DNA of 64,000 bases from UMGS1668 sp035447605 (GTDB taxonomy: Bacteria; Bacillota; Clostridia; Oscillospirales; Ruminococcaceae): contig DAOTHJ010000001.1 in assembly GCA_035447605.1 (NCBI GenBank), positions 140,229 through 204,228 of the forward strand, given 5' to 3'. This document shows, in pieces, positions 42,560-50,676 of this stretch. The first letter of the stretch is position 1; each line of letters opens with the position of its first letter. The notes beneath the pieces were generated by a model that was not told where the DNA came from, searched no databases, and was given only the letters and a program-made list of their open reading frames with translations. The translations under genes were made by a program, and so were the position numbers.

Positions 42560-45500
42560 TCATTCTACCGATTTCATGGATTCAACCATGCTGATTTTCT
42601 TCAGCCGGAAATACATGATCCAGTCGACCAAAAAAGTAAACAACATGGTCGTCGCGAAGGCCGCAAAGAAACACCACGCCGGCAGATCCCGGCCGAACAT
42701 GACGGTGTCGGTTTCGGCGACGCTGATGACAAACCGGTGGAGATAGACGCCGAGCCAGAGACCTGCCGCGTCGCCGATCAGGGAAAGCAGCAGGCTCTCG
42801 CGGAACACATAGGCCGAGGTCTCCCGGTCATAGAAGCCGAGCACCTTGATCGTGGCGATCTCGCGAGTGCGCTCCGTGATATTGATGTTCGTCAGGTTAT
42901 AAAGCACCGTGAGGGCAAGCATGGCCGCCGAGAGAATGATCAGGGCCACCACATAATTGAGGTTCCCCACCGTATCGGCAAAGGAGGCCTTGGAATCTCT
43001 CGAGAAGGTCAGCGCGAGCACGGCGTCTTTCTGAATCAGCTCCGAGGCGAGCGTGTTCTGCGCCTCTTCGCCCGAATCGCTCATGATCGTGAGCACGGCA
43101 TTCGGCTCCATCGTCTCTCCGGCATAGCGTTCCCAGCAGGTCTTTGTCATGTAGATGAAATGGAGCACATAGTTCTCCGTGATGCCGGAGACCGGAGCGG
43201 TGATCTGTTTTCCATCCGCGGTGAAGGTGATCGAATCCCCGACGGAGAGGCCGAGCTTCTCGGAGAGCTTCTCCGTGATGAGCACGCCGTCGTCCGGGAG
43301 GGCAAGCTCCTCCCCGGAGACGCGCTCGTGAAAACTGATGAACTGCGGAGCCTCGCCGCCATCCTCAAAGACGAGGAAATAGACCTCCGAGACGCCGCCG
43401 ACCTCCGCGCTCTTTTCGTAAACCGGAAGATTCTTTTCCGCAATCGGGCTTTCCTCAAGCGCCTCATAGACCTCCTCCTTCTCCGCCTCCTTGGCGTTTC
43501 CGTCAAGCGAAGTGGTCAGGTCGTAAAGGAAGACGGAGGAATACTGGCGGTCCATGATCCGGCTGATCGAAGAATAGAGCCCGAAGCCGGTCAGCGTCAG
43601 CGCCGTGCAGCCCGCGATGCCGATCACCGTCATAAAAATGCGCCTCTTGTAGCGGAAGATGTTGCGGACGGTGACTTTTTTGAGGAAGCTCAGGCGCTTC
43701 CAGATAAAGCCGACGGATTCGAGAAAGACGCGCTTGCCGGGTTTCGGCGCCTTCGGGCGCATCAGTTCCGCAGGCTGCGCCCGGAGCTCAAGGTCGCAGG
43801 CCCAGATCGCCGCGAACGCCGTGCAGGCAAGGCAGACCGCCGTGACCGCAGCCCAGAGGCCCCAGTCCGGCACCAGTTCGAGCCCCGGCATGATATACAT
43901 CAGCGAATACGCATTGTAGATCACCTCCGGGAACACCACCGTTCCCGCCGCGATGCCGGCCGCCGCACCGGCAACACTCGCGGCCGAGGCATAGATCAGG
44001 AATTTTGAGGCGATCTGTCCCCGGCGGTAGCCCAGCGCTTTATAAGTACCGATCTCCGTGCGCTTCTCCTCGACCATCCTCGTCATCGTGGTGAGACAGA
44101 CCAGCATGGCGACGAGGAAGAAGAAGAACGGAAAGATCTTCGCCACCGCCTCGATGCGGTGGGCGTCGCCGTCGTAGGTGCTGTATCCCGGATCGTCGTT
44201 CCGGTCCAGCACATACCAGACCGGCTTTTTGAGATCCGCGAGCTCCTCCTTCGCGTCGTCGATTTTCTGCCGCGCGTCGGCAAGCTCTTCGTCGGCGTCC
44301 GCTTTGGCGTCCTCATATTCCTGCTTGCCGTCCTCGTATTGTTTCAGGCCGTCGGCATAATCTTCCTCGCCGTCGATCAGTTCCTGATAGGAATCCGCAA
44401 GCTCCTTTTCCGCGTCGTCGATCTCCTTTTGCCCATCGGCGCGGGCCTCCTCCAGATCAAGGCGGCCCTGCTCAAGCTCTTCCTCCGCGTCACGGAGCTC
44501 TCTCCGCGCCTCCGCAAGCTCATCTCTTGCGTTTTCCAGCTTGATCTCCCCGTCGTGGTATTCCTCCCAGCCGGCGTCGATCTGTGCCTGCGCGGACTTC
44601 ATCGTCTCAAGGTTGTCGAAATAGCCGGAAATCTCGGTCTGCGCCGCGTCGAGCTGCTGCCGGTATCCGGCGATCTCGGCGAGCGAGGCGTTCAGCTCCT
44701 CCTCGCTGATCAGCCCGGCGGCATAGGCCTGCCGGACCTGCGTCTCCTGAAGGTCGAGCTGCTGCCGCTGGGTATCCAGCGTGCTCTGTTGGGTATTCAG
44801 GTAGGCCTCAAATTCATCGAGACTCGAAAAACCGGTCTCGGCGATGCCGGCATCCAGCTCCGCCTGCGCATCTTCAAGCTGCTCTTTCGACCGCTCGAGC
44901 TTTTTGACGCCCTCTTTATATTCGTCCAGGCCGTCGTGGTATTCGTCCCAGCCGTCGTCGATCTTTTTCTGCCCGTCGGCGAGCTCCTCCTCGGCGTCGG
45001 CGATCTTATCGGCAAATTCCTCTTTCGCATCGGCAAGCTCCGCCTCGCCGTCATGATATTTGACCCAGCCGTCATCCAGCTCCGTCCGCGCGTCACGAAG
45101 CTCCCGTTTCGCGTCATAGAGCTCGACCCGCGCGTCGCGGAGATCCTCGTTGGCCGTCAGCTCTCCGCCCTCCAGCTCCCGCTCGGCATCGGCAATCTTG
45201 TCGCCGGCCTCCTGCTGAATCTCGCCGTAGCGCTCTTCCTCCCGGGTATCCGCGAGGGCTTCAAACGTATCCTCGTATCTCTCCACCGTATCCTCATACG
45301 CATCGGAAAATGCGGAGATATCCGCCGTATCCTCGAGCGTGACGCTGACTTCGGTGAAGACATCCATGGTGAAGTTCTCCGCGTTCACCATGATATAAGT
45401 ATTGAGGTTGCCGTTGCCGATATCCGTGCTGCCGCGCTCAAAACTGATGTAGCGTGGCGAGCGGACCACGCCGACGACGGTCCAGCTCGAGCGGGCGAGG

Positions 45501-46015
45501 CTGTCTTCCAGCGGGTCGTCCGGATCGCCCGTATAGACCGAGACGACATCGCCGATCTCAAAATCCACGGGCATCTGGGCGTTTCGCTCGATCACGCATT
45601 CGTCGGCCGACTCCGGCAGACGGCCTTCCAGCAAAACCGCCTGATTGACGGAGCCGTCGGCATAGTCGGGCAGCGTATCGTCCGGCAGGGCCATGACCTT
45701 TGCGAGAATGTTGGCGTTGCCGTCGTTTTTCACGAAGACGTCCTTGGAATAGGAAGGCAGGATGCTCCGAATGCCCTCGACGCCGCGGATGGCCTCCATG
45801 TCGTTTTCATTGAAACCGTAGGTGGAGACGAGGCGGATATCCAAAAGATTCTGCCCCGCAAAATACTCGTCGCCGGTAGCGAGCATATCCGGGCAGACGG
45901 CTTTGAGCCCGGAGAAAAAGCCCGCGCCGAGGGCGACGATGGCAAAAATGGAGAGAAAACGATTTCGGGTACGCCAGATCTCCCGCAGAATATCCTTTAC
46001 GGCCGCGGACCTCAT
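42560..46015 (-). CDS. ABC exporter permease with very long extracytoplasmic coiled coil
   Basis: The 1151-aa protein has an N-terminal helix (about 19-40), a periplasmic-type core, then a coiled coil from about 245 to 615 built of Asp/Glu/Ala/Lys heptads with repeated DGWxxYHDG units. Two FtsX permease blocks follow (helices near 650-760 with MVEEKRTEIGTYKALGYRRGQIA, and near 1030-1130 with TERTREIATIKVLGFYDRETSAYV). It pairs with the ATPase at 46066-46770, 50 nt upstream on the same strand. Such exporters act on lipids, peptides or cell-wall enzymes; the coiled coil may reach across the wall. Confidence 0.9.
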   Translation of the reverse strand: MRSAAVKDILREIWRTRNRFLSIFAIVALGAGFFSGLKAVCPDMLATGDEYFAGQNLLDIRLVSTYGFNENDMEAIRGVEGIRSILPSYSKDVFVKNDGNANILAKVMALPDDTLPDYADGSVNQAVLLEGRLPESADECVIERNAQMPVDFEIGDVVSVYTGDPDDPLEDSLARSSWTVVGVVRSPRYISFERGSTDIGNGNLNTYIMVNAENFTMDVFTEVSVTLEDTADISAFSDAYEDTVERYEDTFEALADTREEERYGEIQQEAGDKIADAERELEGGELTANEDLRDARVELYDAKRELRDARTELDDGWVKYHDGEAELADAKEEFADKIADAEEELADGQKKIDDGWDEYHDGLDEYKEGVKKLERSKEQLEDAQAELDAGIAETGFSSLDEFEAYLNTQQSTLDTQRQQLDLQETQVRQAYAAGLISEEELNASLAEIAGYRQQLDAAQTEISGYFDNLETMKSAQAQIDAGWEEYHDGEIKLENARDELAEARRELRDAEEELEQGRLDLEEARADGQKEIDDAEKELADSYQELIDGEEDYADGLKQYEDGKQEYEDAKADADEELADARQKIDDAKEELADLKKPVWYVLDRNDDPGYSTYDGDAHRIEAVAKIFPFFFFLVAMLVCLTTMTRMVEEKRTEIGTYKALGYRRGQIASKFLIYASAASVAGAAAGIAAGTVVFPEVIYNAYSLMYIMPGLELVPDWGLWAAVTAVCLACTAFAAIWACDLELRAQPAELMRPKAPKPGKRVFLESVGFIWKRLSFLKKVTVRNIFRYKRRIFMTVIGIAGCTALTLTGFGLYSSISRIMDRQYSSVFLYDLTTSLDGNAKEAEKEEVYEALEESPIAEKNLPVYEKSAEVGGVSEVYFLVFEDGGEAPQFISFHERVSGEELALPDDGVLITEKLSEKLGLSVGDSITFTADGKQITAPVSGITENYVLHFIYMTKTCWERYAGETMEPNAVLTIMSDSGEEAQNTLASELIQKDAVLALTFSRDSKASFADTVGNLNYVVALIILSAAMLALTVLYNLTNINITERTREIATIKVLGFYDRETSAYVFRESLLLSLIGDAAGLWLGVYLHRFVISVAETDTVMFGRDLPAWCFFAAFATTMLFTFLVDWIMYFRLKKISMVESMKSVE

Positions 46016-46065
46016 GGAACCGCCTCCTTCCTCATAGACTTACCAAACGGCTTTTTCGGGTGCCG

Positions 46066-46770
46066 TCACCACTCGATCTCTTCCACCGGGGTGGGATGCG
46101 CGTTTTGTTCGATCTTCGTCACCCGGCTGCTGTTGATGTGAATGACGCGGTCGGCCATCGGCGCGATGGCGAGGTTGTGAGTGATCAGCACGACGGTCAT
46201 GCCCTCTTTCCGGCAGCAGTCCTGAAGCAGCGTGAGGATGCTCTTGCCGGTGACGTAATCGAGCGCGCCGGTCGGCTCATCACAGAGCAGCAGCTTCGGA
46301 TTTTTGGCGAGCGCCCGCGCGATGGCCACCCGCTGCTGCTCGCCGCCGGAGAGCTGGGAGGGAAAGTTTTTTGCCCGGTCCGCAAGCCCGACTTTTTCGA
46401 GCACGGAGGCCGGGTCCATCGGATCCCGGCAGATCTGCGAGGCAAGCTCGACGTTCTCCTCCGCGGTCAGGTTCTGGATCAGGTTGTAAAACTGAAAGAC
46501 GAAGCCGATGTCATAGCGGCGGTAATCGATCAGGCGCTTGCCTTTACAGGCGCTCACGTCCTGCCCATCCACAAGGATGCTGCCCTCGTCGCAGGTGTCC
46601 ATGCCGCCGAGGATATTCAGAATCGTGGTCTTGCCTGCGCCGGAGGGGCCGACGATGACCGCGAACTCCCCTTTTTCGATGGTGAAGCTGACGTGATCCG
46701 AGGCGGTAATCGTCACCTCGCCCATCTGATAGCGCTTGCAGACATCCCGCAATTCGACAAAATGTTCCAT
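46066..46770 (-). CDS. MacB/LolD-type ABC transporter ATPase
   Basis: The 234-aa protein has Walker A GPSGAGKTT (about 40-48), Q-loop FQFYNLIQNLTAEENV, signature LSGGEQQRVAIARAL, Walker B LLCDEPTGALD and the switch His in ITHN. It belongs to the DUF3417-free MacB/LolD group and drives the FtsX-type permease encoded immediately downstream. The two form an exporter operon. Confidence 0.95.
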   Translation of the reverse strand: MEHFVELRDVCKRYQMGEVTITASDHVSFTIEKGEFAVIVGPSGAGKTTILNILGGMDTCDEGSILVDGQDVSACKGKRLIDYRRYDIGFVFQFYNLIQNLTAEENVELASQICRDPMDPASVLEKVGLADRAKNFPSQLSGGEQQRVAIARALAKNPKLLLCDEPTGALDYVTGKSILTLLQDCCRKEGMTVVLITHNLAIAPMADRVIHINSSRVTKIEQNAHPTPVEEIEW

Positions 46771-46794
46771 GACCGTCCTCCATTGGGAAATAGA

Positions 46795-46823
46795 TTGAAT
46801 TTAACCGCAAAAAGTGATAAAAT
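46795..46823 (+). promoter_or_regulatory. Promoter upstream of the CDP-alcohol phosphatidyltransferase gene
   Basis: TTGAAT (46795-46800), a 17-nt spacer and TAAAAT (46818-46823). Transcription would start about 180 nt before the phosphatidyltransferase gene. A 43-codon ORF (46831-46962) would lie at the very 5' end of this transcript, without ribosome site. Confidence 0.6.
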
Positions 46824-47007
46824 TAGAAAAATGTCGTACGTCGAGGGGCCTCTCCTCATCCGCAGGGAAAGCATCGGAACGGACTCCGCGATATCCTTTT
46901 TCGGCGTCGATTTTGGCATCATTCCGGGAAAAACGGCCGCCGATTATGAGCCTTTAGTATAGTTATAAAATATGAACTTTTCAACCGAGCCGAAAGGAGT
47001 GCATTCG

Positions 47008-47631
47008 ATGATGTTCATCGGATACTACAACTACACCGTCCTCCTGACCTATGCCGGAGCGATGGCTTCCATCCTGGGAATTTATTTTGCGGTCTCCGGC
47101 AACAGCTTCTGGGCGGTCATCTGCCTCCAGTTTGCCGGGCTGTCGGATATGTTCGACGGAAAGATCGCCGCCACGATGGATCGGAATGAAAAGGAAAAGC
47201 TCTTCGGCATCCAGATCGACTCCCTGTGCGACCTTGTGAGCTTCGGCGTGCTGCCGACGGTGATCGGCTGGTCGCTCGGGCTGCGGGGCGTGATCTTTTT
47301 TCTCTCCGCGCTTTTCTTCATCATGAACGCCGTGATCCGGCTCTCCTACTTTAACGTCGACGAGACGCTCCGCCAGCGCGTGGAGACCGGCCGCCGCAAA
47401 TTTTACTGCGGGTGCCCGGTCACGGCCTCGGCCCTGCTGTTTCCGCTGATCTACGGCCTTTCCAACCTGCTCGGCGGGGCGACTCCGGTGATCTACCAGA
47501 TCGCGCTCTTTGTCCTCGGCGCCTTGTTTGTTCTGAAATTCTACATCCCGAAACCCGCGAAGGCCGGACTTTTTCTGTTTCTCGGTCTGGGCCTCGTGAC
47601 GGCGGTGCTGGTATTCACCGTGGGGCTCTGA
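47008..47631 (+). CDS. CDP-alcohol phosphatidyltransferase (PssA-like)
   Basis: The start ATG 47008 follows AAAGGAG. The 207-aa membrane protein carries the CDP-alcohol phosphotransferase motif: DMFDGKIAATMDRNEKEKLFGIQIDSLCDLVSFG, with the DxxDG and GxxxDxxxD parts intact. The usual AR after DGxx is AA. The sequence around FGIQIDSLCDLVSFGV is typical of phosphatidylserine synthase, which makes PS from CDP-diacylglycerol and serine. Six or so helices. No psd gene is adjacent. Confidence 0.85.
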   Translation: MMFIGYYNYTVLLTYAGAMASILGIYFAVSGNSFWAVICLQFAGLSDMFDGKIAATMDRNEKEKLFGIQIDSLCDLVSFGVLPTVIGWSLGLRGVIFFLSALFFIMNAVIRLSYFNVDETLRQRVETGRRKFYCGCPVTASALLFPLIYGLSNLLGGATPVIYQIALFVLGALFVLKFYIPKPAKAGLFLFLGLGLVTAVLVFTVGL

Positions 47632-47775
47632 CGCCGTTTTTCACGGAATCGACATGAAAAAATCCGCAATTGTTCATGCGACCTTCATGAATTCTTCTCA
47701 AACATCCGGTAAACTATAAAGCGAGCAAAGGGTGTTTTGTACTTTTTCATTTTTGTTTTCTCTCTTCCCCACAAT

Positions 47776-47816
47776 AAGAAAACGGCGGGCCTGTAATAAG
47801 GTCCGCCGTTTTCTTG
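47776..47816. terminator. Bidirectional terminator between pssA-like gene and spoIVA
   Basis: AAGAAAACGGCGG pairs perfectly with CCGCCGTTTTCTT around a 15-nt loop, between converging genes. Confidence 0.85.
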
Positions 47817-47827
47817 TTGGTAAAAAT

Positions 47828-49312
47828 TTAAAGAATGATGCAGATCAGCCCGGAACAGCCTTCGTTGATGATGCGCTCGATGGTCTCCTGCAGCCGGAGC
47901 CTTGCCTCCTGCGGCATCCGGCTCAGTTTGTTGCGGAGGCCCTCGTTGACCAGCTCATGCAGGGACTTCCCGAAAATATTGGACTGCCAGATCTTCGTCG
48001 GGTCCTCCTCGAACTCCTTGAGCAGATAGGTGACCAACTCTTCGCTCTGTTTTTCGCTGCCGACGATCGGAGAGACTTCCGTCGTGATGTCCGCCCGCAT
48101 CATGTGGATGGACGGGGCCGACGCCCGCAGCCGGATGCCGTATTTTCCTCCCCGGCGCACGATCTCCGGCTCCTGAAGGGACAGTTCCTCCATCGTGGGC
48201 ATCACGATGCCGTAGCCCGTCGCCTCCACCTGATCGAGAGCGCCCTTGATCCGCTCGTATTTCTGCTTGACGGCGGCCAAATCGACCATGCAGGGAAGCA
48301 AACCGTCCTCTCCGGTGATGCCGAGCCCGGTCTTTTCTTCCAGAATCTTATAGAACAGTTTCTGCGGCAGCACGATCACAACGGAAGTGCTCCCTCTGCC
48401 CAGATCCGTCTCGCCCCGGAACACGTTTTCCACGTACTCGTTTCCGGAGAGGCGGCCGATCTCCCTTTCGATGTCGCCCATCTTTCTGAGATTCCCCGCA
48501 AAGTCGCGGATGCAACCCATCACGGCACCGCGGACGGGATGCTCTTTCTCCAGACCCACGAGCCATCCCGGCAGATCGATGCCCACCTCGCGCACCGGGA
48601 ATTCGTTCAGCATCAGGCCAAGGATGTCTTTGATCTCCTCCTCACCCATTTTGAGGCAATTGACCGCCGCCACCGGCACGCCGTATTTCTCCTGCAAGCG
48701 GTCGCGGAGCTGATGGGCGGCTTTCGTGTCCGGATCCGCGCAGTTGAGCACGACGGCGAAAGGCTTGTCGATCTTTTTAAGCTCGTTGATGACGCGTTCC
48801 TCGGCCTCTTCGTATTCCGGACGCGGAATTTCGGTAAAGGAACCGTCGCTCGTGACCACGACACCGATTGTGGAATGTTCGGTAATAACTTTCTGCGTGC
48901 CGATTTCCGCCGCCATGTTAAACGGGATTTCCTCGTTATACCATGGCGTCATCACCATGCGGGGCGCATCGTTTTCAAAATATCCGATGGAAGAGGGCAC
49001 AATATAGCCGACACAGTCGATCAAACGGACTTTCAGCTTCACGCCTTCCGCCGGACTGATCTCCGCCGCCTCCTCCGGGATGAATTTCGGCTCCGTCGTC
49101 ATAATGGTCTTGCCGGCGGCGGACTGCGGCAATTCGTCGGTGGCACGCGCCTTCCGGAACTCGCCCGGAATCTTCGGCAGGACAAGCGTTTCCATGAATT
49201 TTTTGATAAAGGTCGATTTGCCCGTGCGCACCGGGCCGACCACGCCGATATAAATGCTGCCGTCGGTCCGCTTCGCAATATCCGCATAGACCGCGCTGCT
49301 CTTTTCCGCCAT
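47828..49312 (-). CDS. spoIVA: Stage IV sporulation protein A
   Basis: The 494-aa ATPase matches SpoIVA over full length: MAEKSSAVYADIAKRTDGSIYIGVVGPVRTGKST (Walker A at 26-34), GYFENDAPRMVMTPWYNEEIPF, and a conserved C-terminus ending GCSGLICIIL. It polymerises with ATP on the forespore surface and forms the basement layer of the spore coat. In Bacillus and Clostridia it is transcribed by sigma-E in the mother cell; no clear sigma-E promoter could be fixed here. GGAAGGGGAG precedes the ATG. Confidence 0.97.
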   Translation of the reverse strand: MAEKSSAVYADIAKRTDGSIYIGVVGPVRTGKSTFIKKFMETLVLPKIPGEFRKARATDELPQSAAGKTIMTTEPKFIPEEAAEISPAEGVKLKVRLIDCVGYIVPSSIGYFENDAPRMVMTPWYNEEIPFNMAAEIGTQKVITEHSTIGVVVTSDGSFTEIPRPEYEEAEERVINELKKIDKPFAVVLNCADPDTKAAHQLRDRLQEKYGVPVAAVNCLKMGEEEIKDILGLMLNEFPVREVGIDLPGWLVGLEKEHPVRGAVMGCIRDFAGNLRKMGDIEREIGRLSGNEYVENVFRGETDLGRGSTSVVIVLPQKLFYKILEEKTGLGITGEDGLLPCMVDLAAVKQKYERIKGALDQVEATGYGIVMPTMEELSLQEPEIVRRGGKYGIRLRASAPSIHMMRADITTEVSPIVGSEKQSEELVTYLLKEFEEDPTKIWQSNIFGKSLHELVNEGLRNKLSRMPQEARLRLQETIERIINEGCSGLICIIL

Positions 49313-49444
49313 ACGGATCTCCCCTTCCTCCGTTTTTTGAATTTCTCATGAAAATATATGCGAAGATTTTTTTTTCAGAACGCCGCAGACATATTCCCAA
49401 CGGTTTCGGGCAAACTTATAACAAATCAATCAGGAGGGATATCA

Positions 49445-49612
49445 ATGAACGCTCGCACCAATAAATGCATCGGCTGCACCGTCAACGAATGCGCCTATCA
49501 CTGCAAGGACGAGAACTATTGCTCGCTCGATAAGATCGAAGTCGGCTGCCATGAGACCAATCCGATCGTCTGCGAATGCACCGATTGCCGCTCTTTCGTC
49601 CGCAAAACCTGA
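49445..49612 (+). CDS. DUF1540 protein
   Basis: The 55-aa Cys-rich protein has the DUF1540 pattern C-x2-C-x4-C-x3-C...C...C-x3-C-x2-C (IGCTVNECAYHCKDENYC and CHETNPIVCECTDCRSF), giving eight or more Cys that probably bind metal. Members are small Bacillota proteins of unknown role, sometimes linked to sporulation. AGGAGG precedes the ATG. It lies divergent from spoIVA, 130 nt apart. Confidence 0.9.
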   Translation: MNARTNKCIGCTVNECAYHCKDENYCSLDKIEVGCHETNPIVCECTDCRSFVRKT

Positions 49613-49682
49613 CGGTTCTTTCAGGGCGAAAGCCCTTACATATTTTGTCGTTAAATTTTTATCGTTTTTCATTAAATTATAC

Positions 49683-49711
49683 TTGACAAACAATAAATCC
49701 TCCTTTATACT
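49683..49711 (+). promoter_or_regulatory. Promoter of the DUF2975/HTH operon
   Basis: TTGACA (49683-49688), a 17-nt spacer and TATACT (49706-49711). Confidence 0.85.
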
Positions 49712-49736
49712 GGAATGCGTAAAGGGGGTATTTTTT

Positions 49737-50201
49737 ATGAATGAAATTCAAGAAGGAATGAGAAAAAGCAGCCGTACCGTCTCCATCATTCTGGCGGTCG
49801 CGCTCGGAATTGTAATTTTGGCTTTTCTGGCCTGTGCCGTGGGTGCGGTAATGTCCCTTGCTCTGCCGGACGCTGTACGGATGGAGTTCCGCTTCAATCC
49901 TCTCGGCTCCGCGTTCGACACCGGAACTTCCGGCGGGACGGCGGCGGCATTGGCGATACTCGCCTGGGATCTTGCGATGGTCGGCGGCGTCTTTATCATC
50001 CTGCTCCGGATGTTCCGCGAAATCCGGATGGGCGCGACGCCTTTTGCCGAAAAAAACGTCCGCAGGCTGAAACTGGTCGCCCTGCTGGCGGTTTTGATGC
50101 TCAACTCCTCCACGATCGCCCTCGGCGCGGCCTTCTGGTGCATCGCGCTCATCTTCAGTTACGGAAGCCGGCTCCAGCAGCAGGCCGACGAAACGCTTTG
50201 A
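49737..50201 (+). CDS. DUF2975 membrane protein
   Basis: The 154-aa protein has four helices (about 15-40, 65-90, 118-150 in part), with FREIRMGATPFAEKNVRRLKLVALLAVLM after the third, as typical for DUF2975 (YoaS-like). It is paired with a small HTH regulator 12 nt downstream, the usual arrangement. The pair may form a membrane-sensor/regulator unit; the signal is unknown. Ribosome site AAAGGGGG. Confidence 0.85.
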   Translation: MNEIQEGMRKSSRTVSIILAVALGIVILAFLACAVGAVMSLALPDAVRMEFRFNPLGSAFDTGTSGGTAAALAILAWDLAMVGGVFIILLRMFREIRMGATPFAEKNVRRLKLVALLAVLMLNSSTIALGAAFWCIALIFSYGSRLQQQADETL

Positions 50202-50213
50202 GGGGGGATCCGT

Positions 50214-50423
50214 ATGGCAATCGTACTGCGGCTTGACCGCGTAATGGCGGACCGTAAAATTTCCCTCAACGAACTTGCCGAAAAAGTCGGCATCTCCAAC
50301 GTCAACCTTTCCAACATCAAAACCGGAAAAATCAGCGCCATCCGCTTCTCGACTCTCTCGGCAATCTGCGAGACGCTCGGCTGCCAACCGGGCGACATTC
50401 TGGAATATCAGAAAGAGGACTGA
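50214..50423 (+). CDS. YozG-type HTH transcriptional regulator
   Basis: The 69-aa XRE-like protein MAIVLRLDRVMADRKISLNELAEKVGISNVNLSNIKTGK... is one helix-turn-helix domain with the C-terminal LGCQPGDILEYQ motif found in YozG and related proteins. It always accompanies DUF2975 proteins and probably autoregulates the operon. GAGGGGGG precedes the ATG. Confidence 0.9.
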   Translation: MAIVLRLDRVMADRKISLNELAEKVGISNVNLSNIKTGKISAIRFSTLSAICETLGCQPGDILEYQKED

Positions 50424-50433
50424 GCCGTCCGCA

Positions 50434-50468
50434 AAAGGACCTCCGCGAACCATGCGGAGGTCTTTTTT
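50434..50468 (+). terminator. Terminator of the DUF2975/HTH operon
   Basis: AGGACCTCCGC pairs with GCGGAGGTCT around GAACCAT, followed by TTTTTT. Confidence 0.85.
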
Positions 50469-50676
50469 AATTTTCTGAAAAACGGCTTTTTGCCTTGGAA
50501 GATGCAACGCAGGTGAGTCAGATTTTCAAATTGCCGAGCGGACAATATTTTCGAAAAGAGGATGTGAGCATATCTTTCCCGAAAGGCCTTCGTGAACGGT
50601 GCTGAGGCCCTTTTTGTACCGGAAAGATTGGAACTGCCGGTCGGACGGCCTTTCGGAATGCCGGCAGAAAAAGCCG

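Noticed and set aside
44159..46141. 660-codon ORF on the plus strand
   Set aside because: Exactly antisense to the ABC permease gene; its codons mirror the GC-rich third positions of that gene and it has no ribosome site or recognisable domain.
47732..49351. 539-codon plus-strand ORF
   Set aside because: Antisense to spoIVA, which is unmistakable on the other strand.
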